DNA of 50,248 bases, taken from the NCBI GenBank assembly GCA_023429995.1, contig JAEZCE010000048.1:1-50248 (forward strand), written 5' to 3'. Shown in pieces: positions 8,502-16,889 of the stretch. Position 1 is the stretch's first letter, and each line of letters starts with the position of its first letter. Origin of the DNA: Bacillota bacterium. Lineage in GTDB: Bacteria; Bacillota; UBA4882; UBA8346. Under the pieces are notes generated by a model. That model was not told the DNA's origin and made no database searches. It was given only the letters and a program-made list of their open reading frames with translations. Made by a program: the position numbers and the translations under genes.

Positions 8502-8957
8502 TTGGAAAAATCTTTAAAAAATGGTATAATTGCCGGAATTATTGCCGGGATACTTAAAGATATTCCGGATGCATTTTTGCATTATGGATTGAAAATAACC
8601 CGAATGACTTTTTGGGATTATTCCGGTGTGATTGCTTTGGGCCATCTTCCTTCCGGCACTGCCGAATATATTTGCGCGGTGTTTTTCGAAATTATTTTCA
8701 GTATTTTGGTGGGGTTGTTCTTTGTTTTCATAACCAAGCGCATCATCATGAAGTATTGCTTTTTAAGCGGCGCTTTTTATGGTGCCGTTGTATGGTTCGT
8801 TATACGCTCGGTTGTTGTGGGGTTGGGGATTCGGTTATTAATAGATGGCGATATCGTCACTGCGGCCGTTAACTCTTTTAATTCGATAATGTATGGCATG
8901 ATATTGGCAATTACCATCCGCTTTTTGGAAAATAGATCACCGAACCTAAAGACTTGA
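8502..8957 (+). CDS. Small integral membrane protein of unknown function
   Basis: 151 residues with about four membrane-spanning segments (roughly residues 8-25, 55-82, 88-112 and 120-142). No catalytic motif and no family I can name. It opens with TTG at 8502 behind a modest GGAG; there is no better start. The gene stands alone between the Hsp20 remnant and the convergent DedA-like gene. The open frame and regular hydrophobic periodicity support a real gene; function is not inferred. Confidence 0.65.
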   Translation: MEKSLKNGIIAGIIAGILKDIPDAFLHYGLKITRMTFWDYSGVIALGHLPSGTAEYICAVFFEIIFSILVGLFFVFITKRIIMKYCFLSGAFYGAVVWFVIRSVVVGLGIRLLIDGDIVTAAVNSFNSIMYGMILAITIRFLENRSPNLKT

Positions 8958-9055
8958 AAAATTTTAAATTCAATAGTCGCTGATCGGGATAAGCTAAATC
9001 AAGAAGCGGAAAAATTAACTGACGCAAATCGGATTTCAAAGTAACAATCTCGGAA

Positions 9056-9670
9056 TTAGGGCGTTTTGGTAAGGCACCGGCGATATAAAAAGTAGATAAC
9101 CGCGGCAGAAAGCGAAACCCCAAGTATTAATGCAATGAGGGGAAAAACTCTGGTCGCCGGGCTTAATTGTCCCCATTTCAGACCGAAATATTTGCCGATG
9201 ACAACCAAGGCGCAATAATACAAACTATTGGAAATAAGGATCGAAGAAAGTACAATGAAAGGTTTTACGCGAAAGAGGCCGCAGCAGAATACGGCCACCA
9301 TGTTCATACCGGGCACGCATTTGCCGAGAAATATAATCCCTGCGCCATATCTTTCGAACCAATGAGCGGCGGTTTTTAAATTCTGCTTATGAATCTGATC
9401 GTGGATGAATTTCCAATCCAGCAACTTTTTTCCTTTGCAGTACGTGAGAGCATAGATCATGATGGCGCCAATGGAAGTCCCCATAGCAAGCCCCAACCAA
9501 ATGAGAAAAATACCTTCTCGGTGGGCGCCTGCTAAATATCCTGTTAATAACACAAGACCGCTTTCAAGAGGAATCATCGGGATAAAAACATGGATGAAAC
9601 TCAAGCCCAATATAATCGAAAAAAATATTCCCGGAAGATTCGTAAAATGTTCAATCCATGTTACCAGCAT
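9056..9670 (-). CDS. DedA/VTT-domain membrane protein
   Basis: 204 residues, hydrophobic, with the layout of DedA-family (SNARE-associated/VTT) proteins: re-entrant-like segment near PMIPLESGLVLLTGYLAG, Gly-rich LGLAMGTSIGAIMIYALTYCKG, and the second half-motif FLGKCVPGMNMVAVFCCGLF. Family members act in membrane phospholipid (undecaprenyl phosphate or phosphatidylethanolamine) translocation and proton homeostasis. The conserved arginines of the F-x-R-x-x-P-G-x-R motif are Lys and Asn here, an unusual substitution. Start is ATG 9670 with AAGGAG nine bases upstream; a frame reaching 9721 ignores this site. Confidence 0.75.
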   Translation of the reverse strand: MLVTWIEHFTNLPGIFFSIILGLSFIHVFIPMIPLESGLVLLTGYLAGAHREGIFLIWLGLAMGTSIGAIMIYALTYCKGKKLLDWKFIHDQIHKQNLKTAAHWFERYGAGIIFLGKCVPGMNMVAVFCCGLFRVKPFIVLSSILISNSLYYCALVVIGKYFGLKWGQLSPATRVFPLIALILGVSLSAAVIYFLYRRCLTKTP

Positions 9671-9809
9671 TTTTAAAGCTCCTTCATGTTTCAGCAGGCC
9701 GAAGGTTGCTGCGCTCAGCAATATAATTAGCCATTAAAAATTCAATCCCTGTCGGGTCCGTAAATATTATGAAGTGAAAATTGGGTAACTAAAAAAATAG
9801 GTGCGATTA

Positions 9810-10355
9810 CTATTTTTCTTGAATGAAATATAACAGGTTGTCTTCTAACCGGTAAAATAGAGGTACAACCATTATTTTTGGATATTTAAATCGTAGGCGC
9901 GCCGATTCTTCGAGGGCAAAATCAGGTTCATTTTTGATATCGAATTTCGGAGCATCAGTCAAAAAATGTTCGGTAGCTTGGGAAAGACTCCAACCGGCAT
10001 TTTGGACCAAACCGTTGACAAACTGCTCCTGAACCGAATATAAGTTGGCCATCCCGCAATCATTATGGGCAATTAAGGCGAGGGTTGAGAGATTGCCAAC
10101 GGCGATGGCATAGGAAATATAAAAATCGGAAAACCGCATATTTCCGCCCCCGGTGCGGATCATATAGGCAAAATTCGGAGGGATCCTTAAACTTTTTCGA
10201 TTATCCATGCACATTCCAATTAAAAGCTGGGCCTTTTGATAATCCGCAAATTTATGTTTTAAATTGTGATATTTTAACAGCAATCCGATAGGCGTATTCC
10301 TATATTTACCCGGGATGGCGTCTTTTTTAGTAACGGGAATGAGTTGCATTGACAT
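9810..10355 (-). CDS. Beta-carbonic-anhydrase-like protein
   Basis: 181 residues. It contains the zinc-ligand pattern of beta-carbonic anhydrases: CMDNR (Cys, and the Asp-Arg dyad) and, some 45 residues later, HNDCGM (His and Cys), with the glycine-rich IRTGGGNMRFSD between them. It would interconvert CO2 and bicarbonate in the cytosol. The sequence is divergent from classical enzymes, so a related activity is possible. Start is ATG 10355, preceded by AAGGAG; the frame continues open to 10526, but that extension runs through a strong hairpin and lacks a ribosome site. The gene stands alone and is preceded by the structured leader at 10401-10475. Confidence 0.75.
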   Translation of the reverse strand: MSMQLIPVTKKDAIPGKYRNTPIGLLLKYHNLKHKFADYQKAQLLIGMCMDNRKSLRIPPNFAYMIRTGGGNMRFSDFYISYAIAVGNLSTLALIAHNDCGMANLYSVQEQFVNGLVQNAGWSLSQATEHFLTDAPKFDIKNEPDFALEESARLRFKYPKIMVVPLFYRLEDNLLYFIQEK

Positions 10356-10400
10356 TTTCTCCTTTCTCAGGGGCGCAGAGTTAACTTTGGATGGCAAATA

Positions 10401-10475
10401 AAAAAGGCCAACCATAATTGAGAGGGCGCAAAATTTACGCTTAAGCGCATAAGGCGCTTCCTCAAAGGTTGACCT
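10401..10475 (-). terminator. Branched hairpin with T tract in the leader of the carbonic-anhydrase-like gene (possible attenuator)
   Basis: On the minus strand GGTCAACC (complement of 10474-10467) pairs with GGTTGGCC (10413-10406). Inside, TTGAG pairs with CTCAA and AAGCGC with GCGCTT. The structure ends in TTTTT (10405-10401). It lies 46-120 nt upstream of the start codon, where a transcript would be stopped unless the structure is changed. I do not recognise a known riboswitch class. A terminator of an unseen small transcript is the alternative. Confidence 0.5.
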
Positions 10476-10768
10476 ACTGTTTATCAATTCTTCCATTGCC
10501 GGCTTGTTAAACGGCTTGTGGAGCAATTGATAACGAATAGTTTTTTATTTTATAGTTTTTACATGAAAAAAACTCTTCTGACTGTTCAGACTAGTCATTT
10601 TCCATACAGGCAGTATCTTACCATGAAATGGTCTTCATTACAAGAAAAAGATGAAAGGTTTATAAAAAATGTTAATTTCTTCGGATTTGTGGAGTCTTAT
10701 GATAAAATAGTGAGAAACCCCGATTGATTTTCCGGCTTTAATTAATTTTTTAAAGGGAGGCCTTGAAA

Positions 10769-11119
10769 ATGATTACCAAAGGTCAACTTGAAGACAGTAT
10801 CAGTAAAGCGATTATTCAATTTGAAAAAGAATTTTTGGGCCGGGGCCCGGAAGAAGTCAAAACTTTTATTTTAGGAGATTTAATTTTAGTCCGGCTTAAG
10901 GGCATCCTTTCCCCGGCAGAACAACATTTGGCCAGTAATCATGAGGGGAAAATGTTGGTCAAACAAGTTCGGATCCAGTTAATTGAAAAATCCAGAACGA
11001 TGTTGGAAGATATCATTCATAACTTGACCTATCGTGCTGTCATTAGTTTGCATACCGACATTAGCACAACGACCGGAGAAAGAATATTCGTTTTTGTCCT
11101 TGATGATGTGCTGTATTAA
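10769..11119 (+). CDS. MpsC-family (DUF2294) protein
   Basis: 116 residues. The pattern KGQLEDSISKAIIQFEKEFLGRGPEEV, LVRLKGILSPAEQHLA, and a C-terminal HTDISTTTGERIFVFVLDD is that of the DUF2294/MpsC domain, found alone in many Bacillota and linked in staphylococci to a bicarbonate/sodium system. Its biochemical role here is unknown. ATG 10769 is chosen: the AAGGGAGG site (10753-10760) is 8 bases before it but only 2 bases before a possible TTG at 10763. It is divergent from the carbonic-anhydrase-like gene, an interesting neighbour if the bicarbonate link holds (inference). Confidence 0.8.
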   Translation: MITKGQLEDSISKAIIQFEKEFLGRGPEEVKTFILGDLILVRLKGILSPAEQHLASNHEGKMLVKQVRIQLIEKSRTMLEDIIHNLTYRAVISLHTDISTTTGERIFVFVLDDVLY

Positions 11120-11233
11120 CACTAGAATGAGGCCTGGAGGGAGTAAACTATTCTTCCGAAATGACCGAATTGGAATCCTCAACCATCAACCGGTTATGAT
11201 ATAATGTTGTAGTAAACTTAAAGGAGGATTGGC

Positions 11234-11893
11234 ATGAAATTCGACTCGCCTTTTATCATAACCATCAGTCGCCAGTTAGGTAGTGGCGGTGCTTACGTTG
11301 GTAAATTGCTGGCGGATTTTCTCGAAATCACCTATGTCGATCGGGAGATAATCACGCAAGCGGCTAAAAAACTTGAAATGCTGGAAGATGAAGTGAAAAT
11401 CCGTGATGAAAATGTGGTTTCATTTTGGAAATCTTTTTTGCAATTAAGCGCTTTTAGCATTCAGGACTCGTATTTGCCACCGCAGATGTATACTCCCAGT
11501 GATGCAGAACTATTTAAGGCGGAATCGGAAGTAATTGTCGGCATATCAAAAACTTATTCGTCGGTCATTATCGGGCGTTGCGGCTCTTATATTCTTCAGC
11601 AACATCCCCGGCATATCAGCGTTTTTTTACATGCCGATCCAGAGTTTCGACAGAAGCGCATCCAGGACTTATACCGATTATCTCCGGAGAAAGCTTTGAA
11701 AATGCTTCATGAAAGCGATTGTGCCCGAAATCAGTATTTTCATAAGTTCACCGGAAAAGATTGGACAGATGCCAGACAATACAATCTTTCGATTGATACA
11801 AGCTGTATTGGACTTGAAAAAACCAAGGAATTGATAATCAATTACTGCAAGTCCAAATTTGCGGAAATGGGACTTCCATCCACAGGTGACTGA
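11234..11893 (+). CDS. Cytidylate kinase-like family protein
   Basis: 219 residues. The N-terminus ITISRQLGSGGAYVGKLLA is the modified P-loop of the cytidylate-kinase-like family (PF13189 type), followed by YVDREII and a central IIGRCGSYIL segment and a FLHADPEFRQKRI block comparable to the NMP-kinase core. These proteins are usually encoded apart from the real cmk and their substrate is unsettled. AAGGAGGA precedes ATG 11234. Its stop overlaps the start of the TPR gene (TGATG), so the two are translationally coupled. Confidence 0.82.
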   Translation: MKFDSPFIITISRQLGSGGAYVGKLLADFLEITYVDREIITQAAKKLEMLEDEVKIRDENVVSFWKSFLQLSAFSIQDSYLPPQMYTPSDAELFKAESEVIVGISKTYSSVIIGRCGSYILQQHPRHISVFLHADPEFRQKRIQDLYRLSPEKALKMLHESDCARNQYFHKFTGKDWTDARQYNLSIDTSCIGLEKTKELIINYCKSKFAEMGLPSTGD

Positions 11894-13146
11894 TGAGAAA
11901 GAAATTAGAGATTATTTTATGGATAGCGGTATGGGTTTTTGGAGGTTTCGTTTTTGCCGAAAATAGCGAAATTGCTAAAGCAGGTCGGTATTGGGATAAC
12001 CGTGCGACCCAGGGCATGACGGAAAAAGCCATTGGCGTAATGGAGAGCTTGTTGAAAACCGATCCAAACCAATACGAAGCCCTATGGAAGCTGGGCTGTT
12101 ATCATCAGTTTTTGGGGGATATGTCTTTTGGCAAGCTTAAATTGGAAGCCTATAAAAAAGGTTTGTCCTATACTGAAAAGGCCATTAAAATCAAAAACCA
12201 GGGGGTAAATGGACACCTTTGGCGTGGGTTATTAATCGGCAGTATGATATTGGAAGGTTCCAATCTGAGTAATTTTAAACTTGCTCATCAAATGGCCGGT
12301 GAATTCCAATTCGTTTTACGTTTGGAACCACAGAACGCTCAGGCTCATTTGGCTTTGGCGCGATATTATGATGGAGTGTTTGGAACCGGTAATGATAAGA
12401 AAAAGGCCCTGCAAGAAATTAGCCTGGCTTTAAAATACGACCCGGATATTCAAAACGGTTGGATGGTTTTGGGTGGGATTGCAATGAAAAACAATGATCT
12501 CGCCACCGCAAAGGCAGCCTTTGCCAAATTTCTGGATAGGACAGACCCATACAAAAATTATGGCACATTAATCCGGGAAGAAAATAAAGTGGGGGAAGAT
12601 TACGAATCCCTATGGCATTTGGGGTATCTCTATCAGTTCATGGGGCAAAATTCCCCTAATAAAAAAACCAAAATTGTTTTGTTGGAAAAAGGCTTAGCTT
12701 ACCTGGACCATGCTGAAAGGGTAAATCCGAGGGGAGTGGCAGGCCATCTTTACCGGGCGATTCTCTTAGGCAATATTGGCTTGGAAAAAGGAATTCTTCA
12801 AAGCCTGCGAATGGTTGAACCGATGGTTGAAGAACTACAAACTGTGGTGAAGTTGGAACCCGGAAATGCCATGGCCCATGCCATGCTGGGCCAGATTTAC
12901 TGGAGAGCTCCGGGAAAACCCCTCAGCATTGGAAACAAGAAAAAAGCTTTAGACGAGACAGCCTTGGCTGTTCAATATGATCCAGGCAGTATTGCCTATT
13001 GGTATAATTATGGTAAAATTGCTGTTGAGAATGGGAATTACGATTTAGCCCGAATGGCGTTTGCCAAGGTACTTAGTTTTTTCGGCGGAACAGCGAGTTT
13101 TAAAATTCAGGCCCAGCAGGAACTCGATAAATTGCCAAAGGGATAA
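11893..13146 (+). CDS. Exported TPR protein with internal duplication
   Basis: 417 residues with a signal peptide (about residues 1-22, ending in FAEN). The mature part is a helical-repeat (TPR-like) scaffold. Residues about 60-212 and 236-412 are two copies of one unit: each begins Y-E-x-L-W-x-L-G, contains G-L-x-Y and G-H-L-(W/Y)-R, then LEP-x-NA-x-AH, then NKKKAL or DKKKAL, and ends A-x-AFAK-(F/V)-L. TPR arrays bind partner proteins; this one would act outside the membrane. No enzyme domain is present. It overlaps the cytidylate-kinase-like gene by one base. Confidence 0.8.
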   Translation: MRKKLEIILWIAVWVFGGFVFAENSEIAKAGRYWDNRATQGMTEKAIGVMESLLKTDPNQYEALWKLGCYHQFLGDMSFGKLKLEAYKKGLSYTEKAIKIKNQGVNGHLWRGLLIGSMILEGSNLSNFKLAHQMAGEFQFVLRLEPQNAQAHLALARYYDGVFGTGNDKKKALQEISLALKYDPDIQNGWMVLGGIAMKNNDLATAKAAFAKFLDRTDPYKNYGTLIREENKVGEDYESLWHLGYLYQFMGQNSPNKKTKIVLLEKGLAYLDHAERVNPRGVAGHLYRAILLGNIGLEKGILQSLRMVEPMVEELQTVVKLEPGNAMAHAMLGQIYWRAPGKPLSIGNKKKALDETALAVQYDPGSIAYWYNYGKIAVENGNYDLARMAFAKVLSFFGGTASFKIQAQQELDKLPKG

Positions 13147-13240
13147 GTCCTTTGAAGGAATAAGCCTTTTGATTGTAAGATTTATTTTTTACCAAGGAAT
13201 AAAGCACGGTAAAACTGAAAAAGTTGAAAGGGGTTTTTTC

Positions 13241-14197
13241 ATGAATAAAGAGCGCGGCAGTCGAGTGGTTATTGTAGGAGCCGGTTTGGTAGGTTCAACT
13301 TTTGCTTACAGCCTAATGATCAATGGCGCGGCTTCAGAGATCATTATGATTGATGTTAACCAGGAACGGCTGGCAGGGGAAATTATGGATTTGAACCATG
13401 GAATTTCTTTTGTTAGACCGGCCCGGGTTAGAGCCGGAAGCTATGCTGACTGCAAAGATGCCGACATTATCGTGATTACTGCCGGAAGCAATCAACGTCC
13501 TGGAGAAACCCGTATCGATTTGCTGGCCCGAAATACCGAAATTTTCCGGGGTATTATCGGACTGATTACCGCAACCGGAACCGAGGCTATTTTATTGGTT
13601 GCTACCAATCCCGTGGATATCATGACTTACATAACTTACAAATTGAGTGGGTTGCCGGATCATCGGGTTATCGGATCGGGAACAGTATTGGATTCAGCCC
13701 GGTTCCGTTATCTGATAAGTTCCCATTGCCACGTTGATCCATCCAATGTGCACGCATACATTATCGGGGAACATGGGGACACCGAAGCGCCGGTCTGGAG
13801 TTTGGCCAATATTGCCGGTATCCGTTTCAGTGACTATTGTCCCTTATGCGGTGGAGGCTGTGAAAAACCATTGCCCAAAGAAGAAATTTTTGAAGATGTT
13901 AAAAATGCCGCTTATAAAATCATCAAAGGAAAAGGCGCAACCTATTATGCGATTGGTTTAGCATTGACGGAAATTGTCGAGAGCATTATCCGTGATGAAC
14001 ATTCGGTATTAACCGTTTCAACCCTATTAAAAGGGGAATATGAAATTGAGGATGTTTATTTGAGTCTGCCCTGTGTGGTAAATCGGAAAGGAATTGAGCG
14101 TAAAATCCAGCTTTTACTTTCACCTGAAGAAGAAAGCGCTTTTCGCCGTTCGGCTTTGGCGCTCAAAGACCTACAGAACCAGATCAAGTTATCATAG
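13241..14197 (+). CDS. ldh: L-lactate dehydrogenase
   Basis: 318 residues, standard for bacterial LDH, reducing pyruvate to L-lactate with NADH in the cytosol. Visible are the Rossmann loop GAGLVG (13-18), the NAD-binding acidic residue in IIMIDVN, the substrate-loop GETRIDLLARN, NPVDIMTY, VLDSARFR, and the active-site signature IIGEHGDTE with the catalytic His near residue 179. A Cys-rich loop (CPLCGGGCEKPL) follows, as seen in several clostridial LDHs. GEHGDTE favours lactate over malate dehydrogenase. ATG 13241 has GAAAGGGG upstream; the frame open from 13061 overlaps the TPR gene and is not used. Confidence 0.93.
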   Translation: MNKERGSRVVIVGAGLVGSTFAYSLMINGAASEIIMIDVNQERLAGEIMDLNHGISFVRPARVRAGSYADCKDADIIVITAGSNQRPGETRIDLLARNTEIFRGIIGLITATGTEAILLVATNPVDIMTYITYKLSGLPDHRVIGSGTVLDSARFRYLISSHCHVDPSNVHAYIIGEHGDTEAPVWSLANIAGIRFSDYCPLCGGGCEKPLPKEEIFEDVKNAAYKIIKGKGATYYAIGLALTEIVESIIRDEHSVLTVSTLLKGEYEIEDVYLSLPCVVNRKGIERKIQLLLSPEEESAFRRSALALKDLQNQIKLS

Positions 14198-14247
14198 CAT
14201 GGTATGTTTTTTAGGCCCGAATTAAATCTTTCCCAGAGGTGATTAAA

Positions 14248-14514
14248 ATGGAGCAACAGCAGTTCCATGGGTGGCAAATCATAACTGAAGTATATAATCA
14301 TGATGAAGCTTATTTTCTAACCGGGTTGTTAAATTCCGTAGAGATCCCTGTAAAAATGGAACGGGAGACTCTGGGGAATATCTATGGATTGACTGTGGGA
14401 CCTTTGGCGACGATAAAGATTTTGGTGCCCTGTGAGCGGGCTGATGATGCCCAAAAGCTCCTGGCTGAGCAAAATGAAGAGAATAAGCAGAACAAGGATG
14501 AAGCGGAATCTTAG
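14248..14514 (+). CDS. DUF2007-like small protein
   Basis: 88 residues. WQIITEVYNHDEAYFLTGLLNSVEIPVKMERE plus KILVPCERADDAQKLLAE match the small alpha-beta DUF2007 (putative signal-transducing) fold, a family often encoded beside metabolic genes and without known activity. The C-terminus is a charged tail rich in Glu, Asn and Lys. ATG 14248 is chosen because AGAGGTG lies six bases upstream; a GTG at 14239 is part of that site. It sits between ldh and the metallo-hydrolase gene, in the same direction. Confidence 0.72.
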   Translation: MEQQQFHGWQIITEVYNHDEAYFLTGLLNSVEIPVKMERETLGNIYGLTVGPLATIKILVPCERADDAQKLLAEQNEENKQNKDEAES

Positions 14515-14573
14515 CCGGTCATTCTTTCGGAAGAAAATGGAACTTTTTGATGGTTTTTTCGTTGGAGGGAAAT

Positions 14574-15209
14574 ATGGAGTATCGATCATTTACGATAGGC
14601 GATTTGATGACTAACTGTTATGTGATATGGAAGGGAAAAGAAGCCGGAATTATTGATCCCGGCGGTCCTGTTTCCGGCATTGAAAGATTTTTAATGGAGC
14701 ATTCATTCCAATTACAATGGATTATAAATACCCATGGACATACGGACCATATTGCGGGCAATGCGGCCTTACACCAAAAGTACGGCGCTCCAATTCTGAT
14801 TCATGCGGCAGATCGTGAAATGCTTACTTCTCCGACCGCTAATTTATCGGCCTTTATGGGTAGGAGCACCATTAGCCCCGATGCGGACAGGCTCCTTGCA
14901 GCTGACGATCGGATTGCCTTGGGAGATGAATTTCTCCAGGTTATTGTAACTCCGGGTCACACTCCCGGCGGAATTTCTTTATATACTCCGGGATTAGCAT
15001 TTGTCGGAGACACCTTGTTTTTTGAGAGTATTGGACGGACCGACTTCCCGGGAGGGAGTCACAGGCAGCTGCTGGATTCCATCCGGAAACGATTGTTTTC
15101 TTTACCGGCTGGAACTAAAGTATTCCCCGGGCACGGCGAACCTACATCCATTGATTATGAAATGAAAAACAACCCTTTTGTCAATGAAGATTGCACTGAT
15201 TCATTATGA
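14574..15209 (+). CDS. MBL-fold metallo-hydrolase (glyoxalase II-like)
   Basis: 211 residues. The zinc-binding motif THGHTDH (about residues 54-60) and later TPGHTPGGISLY, FVGDTLF and PGHGEPT supply the set of His/Asp ligands of a binuclear metallo-beta-lactamase fold. The short length and sequence flavour match the hydroxyacylglutathione-hydrolase-like hydrolases common in Bacillota, whose substrates are mostly thioesters or unknown. ATG 14574 follows GGAGGG; a frame from 14547 is not supported. It overlaps the HemZ-like gene by 4 bp. Confidence 0.88.
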   Translation: MEYRSFTIGDLMTNCYVIWKGKEAGIIDPGGPVSGIERFLMEHSFQLQWIINTHGHTDHIAGNAALHQKYGAPILIHAADREMLTSPTANLSAFMGRSTISPDADRLLAADDRIALGDEFLQVIVTPGHTPGGISLYTPGLAFVGDTLFFESIGRTDFPGGSHRQLLDSIRKRLFSLPAGTKVFPGHGEPTSIDYEMKNNPFVNEDCTDSL

Positions 15210-16672
15210 AATATTCAGTGAAAATTAAAGATTCCAGGGAACTCCCCAATGTTTTAGCGGCATTAAAAATTATCGATCCCTGTGCCGAACTGTCGGATGA
15301 GCAATCTGACATCCGGTTGATTGTCGAATATTCCTCCGATTTTCAGGTGCGTGTCTGGTCTCCGGATTTACCTTCCGGGGATAATGTTCAGCAATTGCAG
15401 GATCGCGATATTCTTGATTCGCGCTATCAAGAAAGTGATTATCCAAAACGAAAAAAAGAACTTATCCGTTTGGGCGTTATTTCTTTGCTTGGCAAGAAAT
15501 TTCATAAAAAGCCTGTATGGGGGATATTAAGTGCGGTCCGGCCGACCAAGATTTTCCATCACTTACGCCAGCGTGGTTTTTCAATTGAGGAAATCCGCGA
15601 TAAACTTGTGAATGTTTATGCGCTCATACCGGAGCGGGCTGAACTCCTTATTCAAATTGGAAGCCATCAGGAAAAAATTTTTAAGCCCGCCAACACCATC
15701 AGTTTGTATATCGGAATTCCTTTTTGCCCCAGCCGCTGCCGCTATTGTTCTTTTGCCGCGGTCTCTTTGGAAACCCATCGACATTTAGTCCGGGGTTTTC
15801 TCGAAGCGTTATATTTGGAGATTACCGCTACGCAGCAATTGATCAGGGAATGGGGCTTTTTGGTGGAAAGCGTCTATATAGGTGGAGGGACCCCCACCAG
15901 CCTAAGTACGGAAGATTTTTCCGCTTTGCTACAGGCAATCAAGGAACGGTTGGTTTCCGATCAAACCGGAGAATTTACGGTTGAAGCTGGGCGTCCTGAA
16001 ACCATCGATAGCGAAAAGTTAAAGGCTATGAAAGACGCCGGAGTTACCAGGGTTTGTGTTAACCCCCAATCCATGCATGATTCGACATTACAGCTCATTG
16101 GTCGCCGGCATACGGTGGCGGAGTTCCTTCAAGCGGCAGCTTTGGTTAAGCAAGGGAATAATTTTTTAGTCAATATGGATCTAATCCTGGGTCTGCCGGG
16201 GGAAACCGGAACTCATTTTTTGGAGTCGTGTCGGCAAGTGTTGGAATTGGGACCGGATAACGTTACCATCCACACGTTAGCTCCCAAAAGAGCGGCTGCT
16301 TGGCACAAAGATTTTGCGTCATTGGCTTTGACCGAAGAACAGGATATTAATAGAGCATGGAATCGGGCACTTGTAATGTTGGGAGAGAAACAATTTTTTC
16401 CATATTATATTTACCGGCAACGTTCGATTTTAGCTGATCAGGCCAATATCGGCCTGGCTAAACCGGGAACTGAAGATATCTATAATATTCAAATGATGGA
16501 AGAACGTCAAACGATTTTCGGCTTAGGAGGTGGGGCGATCACAAAATGGGTCTACGGACCGGACTTTCAGGTCGTGCGACTCCAAAATCCAAAGTGTCCT
16601 GCTACCTATCGCCGGGATATTCAGGAGCTGATAGTAAAAAAAGCCCAACAAACCCGGTTACTTCTTGGTTGA
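15206..16672 (+). CDS. hemZ: HemZ-type radical SAM protein (coproporphyrinogen dehydrogenase family)
   Basis: 488 residues. The radical SAM cluster motif IPFCPSRCRYCSF (Cys-x3-Cys-x2-Cys, near residues 175-182) lies after an N-terminal domain of about 165 residues, the architecture of HemZ and not of the shorter HemN/HemW. Other blocks are VYIGGGTPTSL, TVEAGRPETI, VNPQSMHDSTLQLIGRRHT and NMDLILGLPGE. The family is annotated as oxygen-independent coproporphyrinogen III dehydrogenase; activity of many members is unproven. Translation is coupled to the metallo-hydrolase gene (ATGA). Its stop codon overlaps the -35 box of the next promoter. Confidence 0.88.
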   Translation: MKYSVKIKDSRELPNVLAALKIIDPCAELSDEQSDIRLIVEYSSDFQVRVWSPDLPSGDNVQQLQDRDILDSRYQESDYPKRKKELIRLGVISLLGKKFHKKPVWGILSAVRPTKIFHHLRQRGFSIEEIRDKLVNVYALIPERAELLIQIGSHQEKIFKPANTISLYIGIPFCPSRCRYCSFAAVSLETHRHLVRGFLEALYLEITATQQLIREWGFLVESVYIGGGTPTSLSTEDFSALLQAIKERLVSDQTGEFTVEAGRPETIDSEKLKAMKDAGVTRVCVNPQSMHDSTLQLIGRRHTVAEFLQAAALVKQGNNFLVNMDLILGLPGETGTHFLESCRQVLELGPDNVTIHTLAPKRAAAWHKDFASLALTEEQDINRAWNRALVMLGEKQFFPYYIYRQRSILADQANIGLAKPGTEDIYNIQMMEERQTIFGLGGGAITKWVYGPDFQVVRLQNPKCPATYRRDIQELIVKKAQQTRLLLG

Positions 16673-16697
16673 CATTTAGGTTTACATTAGGTACAAT
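16669..16697 (+). promoter_or_regulatory. Strong sigma-A-type promoter of the foldase gene
   Basis: TTGACA at 16669-16674 is a perfect -35; after exactly 17 bp comes TACAAT at 16692-16697. The -35 overlaps the hemZ stop codon. Transcription would begin near 16704 and give a leader of about 185 nt before the ATG at 16890, containing the three repeats listed next. Confidence 0.75.
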
Positions 16698-16759
16698 ATT
16701 AAACGTACTTTTGCTAGGTAAATAAATACTAAGCGTATCTATAATTTACAGGTTTATTT

Positions 16760-16812
16760 ATAAACACCTTTACTTGTAAACCGTTTACTTGTAAACACCT
16801 TTACTTGTAAAC
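16760..16812 (+). repeat. Three palindromic 13-bp repeats in the foldase leader
   Basis: TTTACTTGTAAAC occurs at 16769-16781, 16784-16796 and 16800-16812, 15 and 16 bp apart. With its preceding G the middle copy is the perfect palindrome GTTTAC-TT-GTAAAC. A 22-bp segment (16760-16781) recurs almost exactly at 16791-16812. They lie 55-110 bp downstream of the predicted transcription start, where a bound protein could act as a roadblock, or they may pair as RNA. No known regulator is recognised. Confidence 0.7.
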
Positions 16813-16889
16813 GAGTTTCCTTGCAACTTAGTATTTTATGGGTATTTGGCTCATTTTTTTTTTGGAATTTATAAAGGGGAGGAATTTTA

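Noticed and set aside
16760..16812. CRISPR array
   Set aside because: The three repeats are only 13 bp with 2-3-bp gaps, far from the 25-40-bp repeats and 30-bp spacers of CRISPR; no cas genes nearby.
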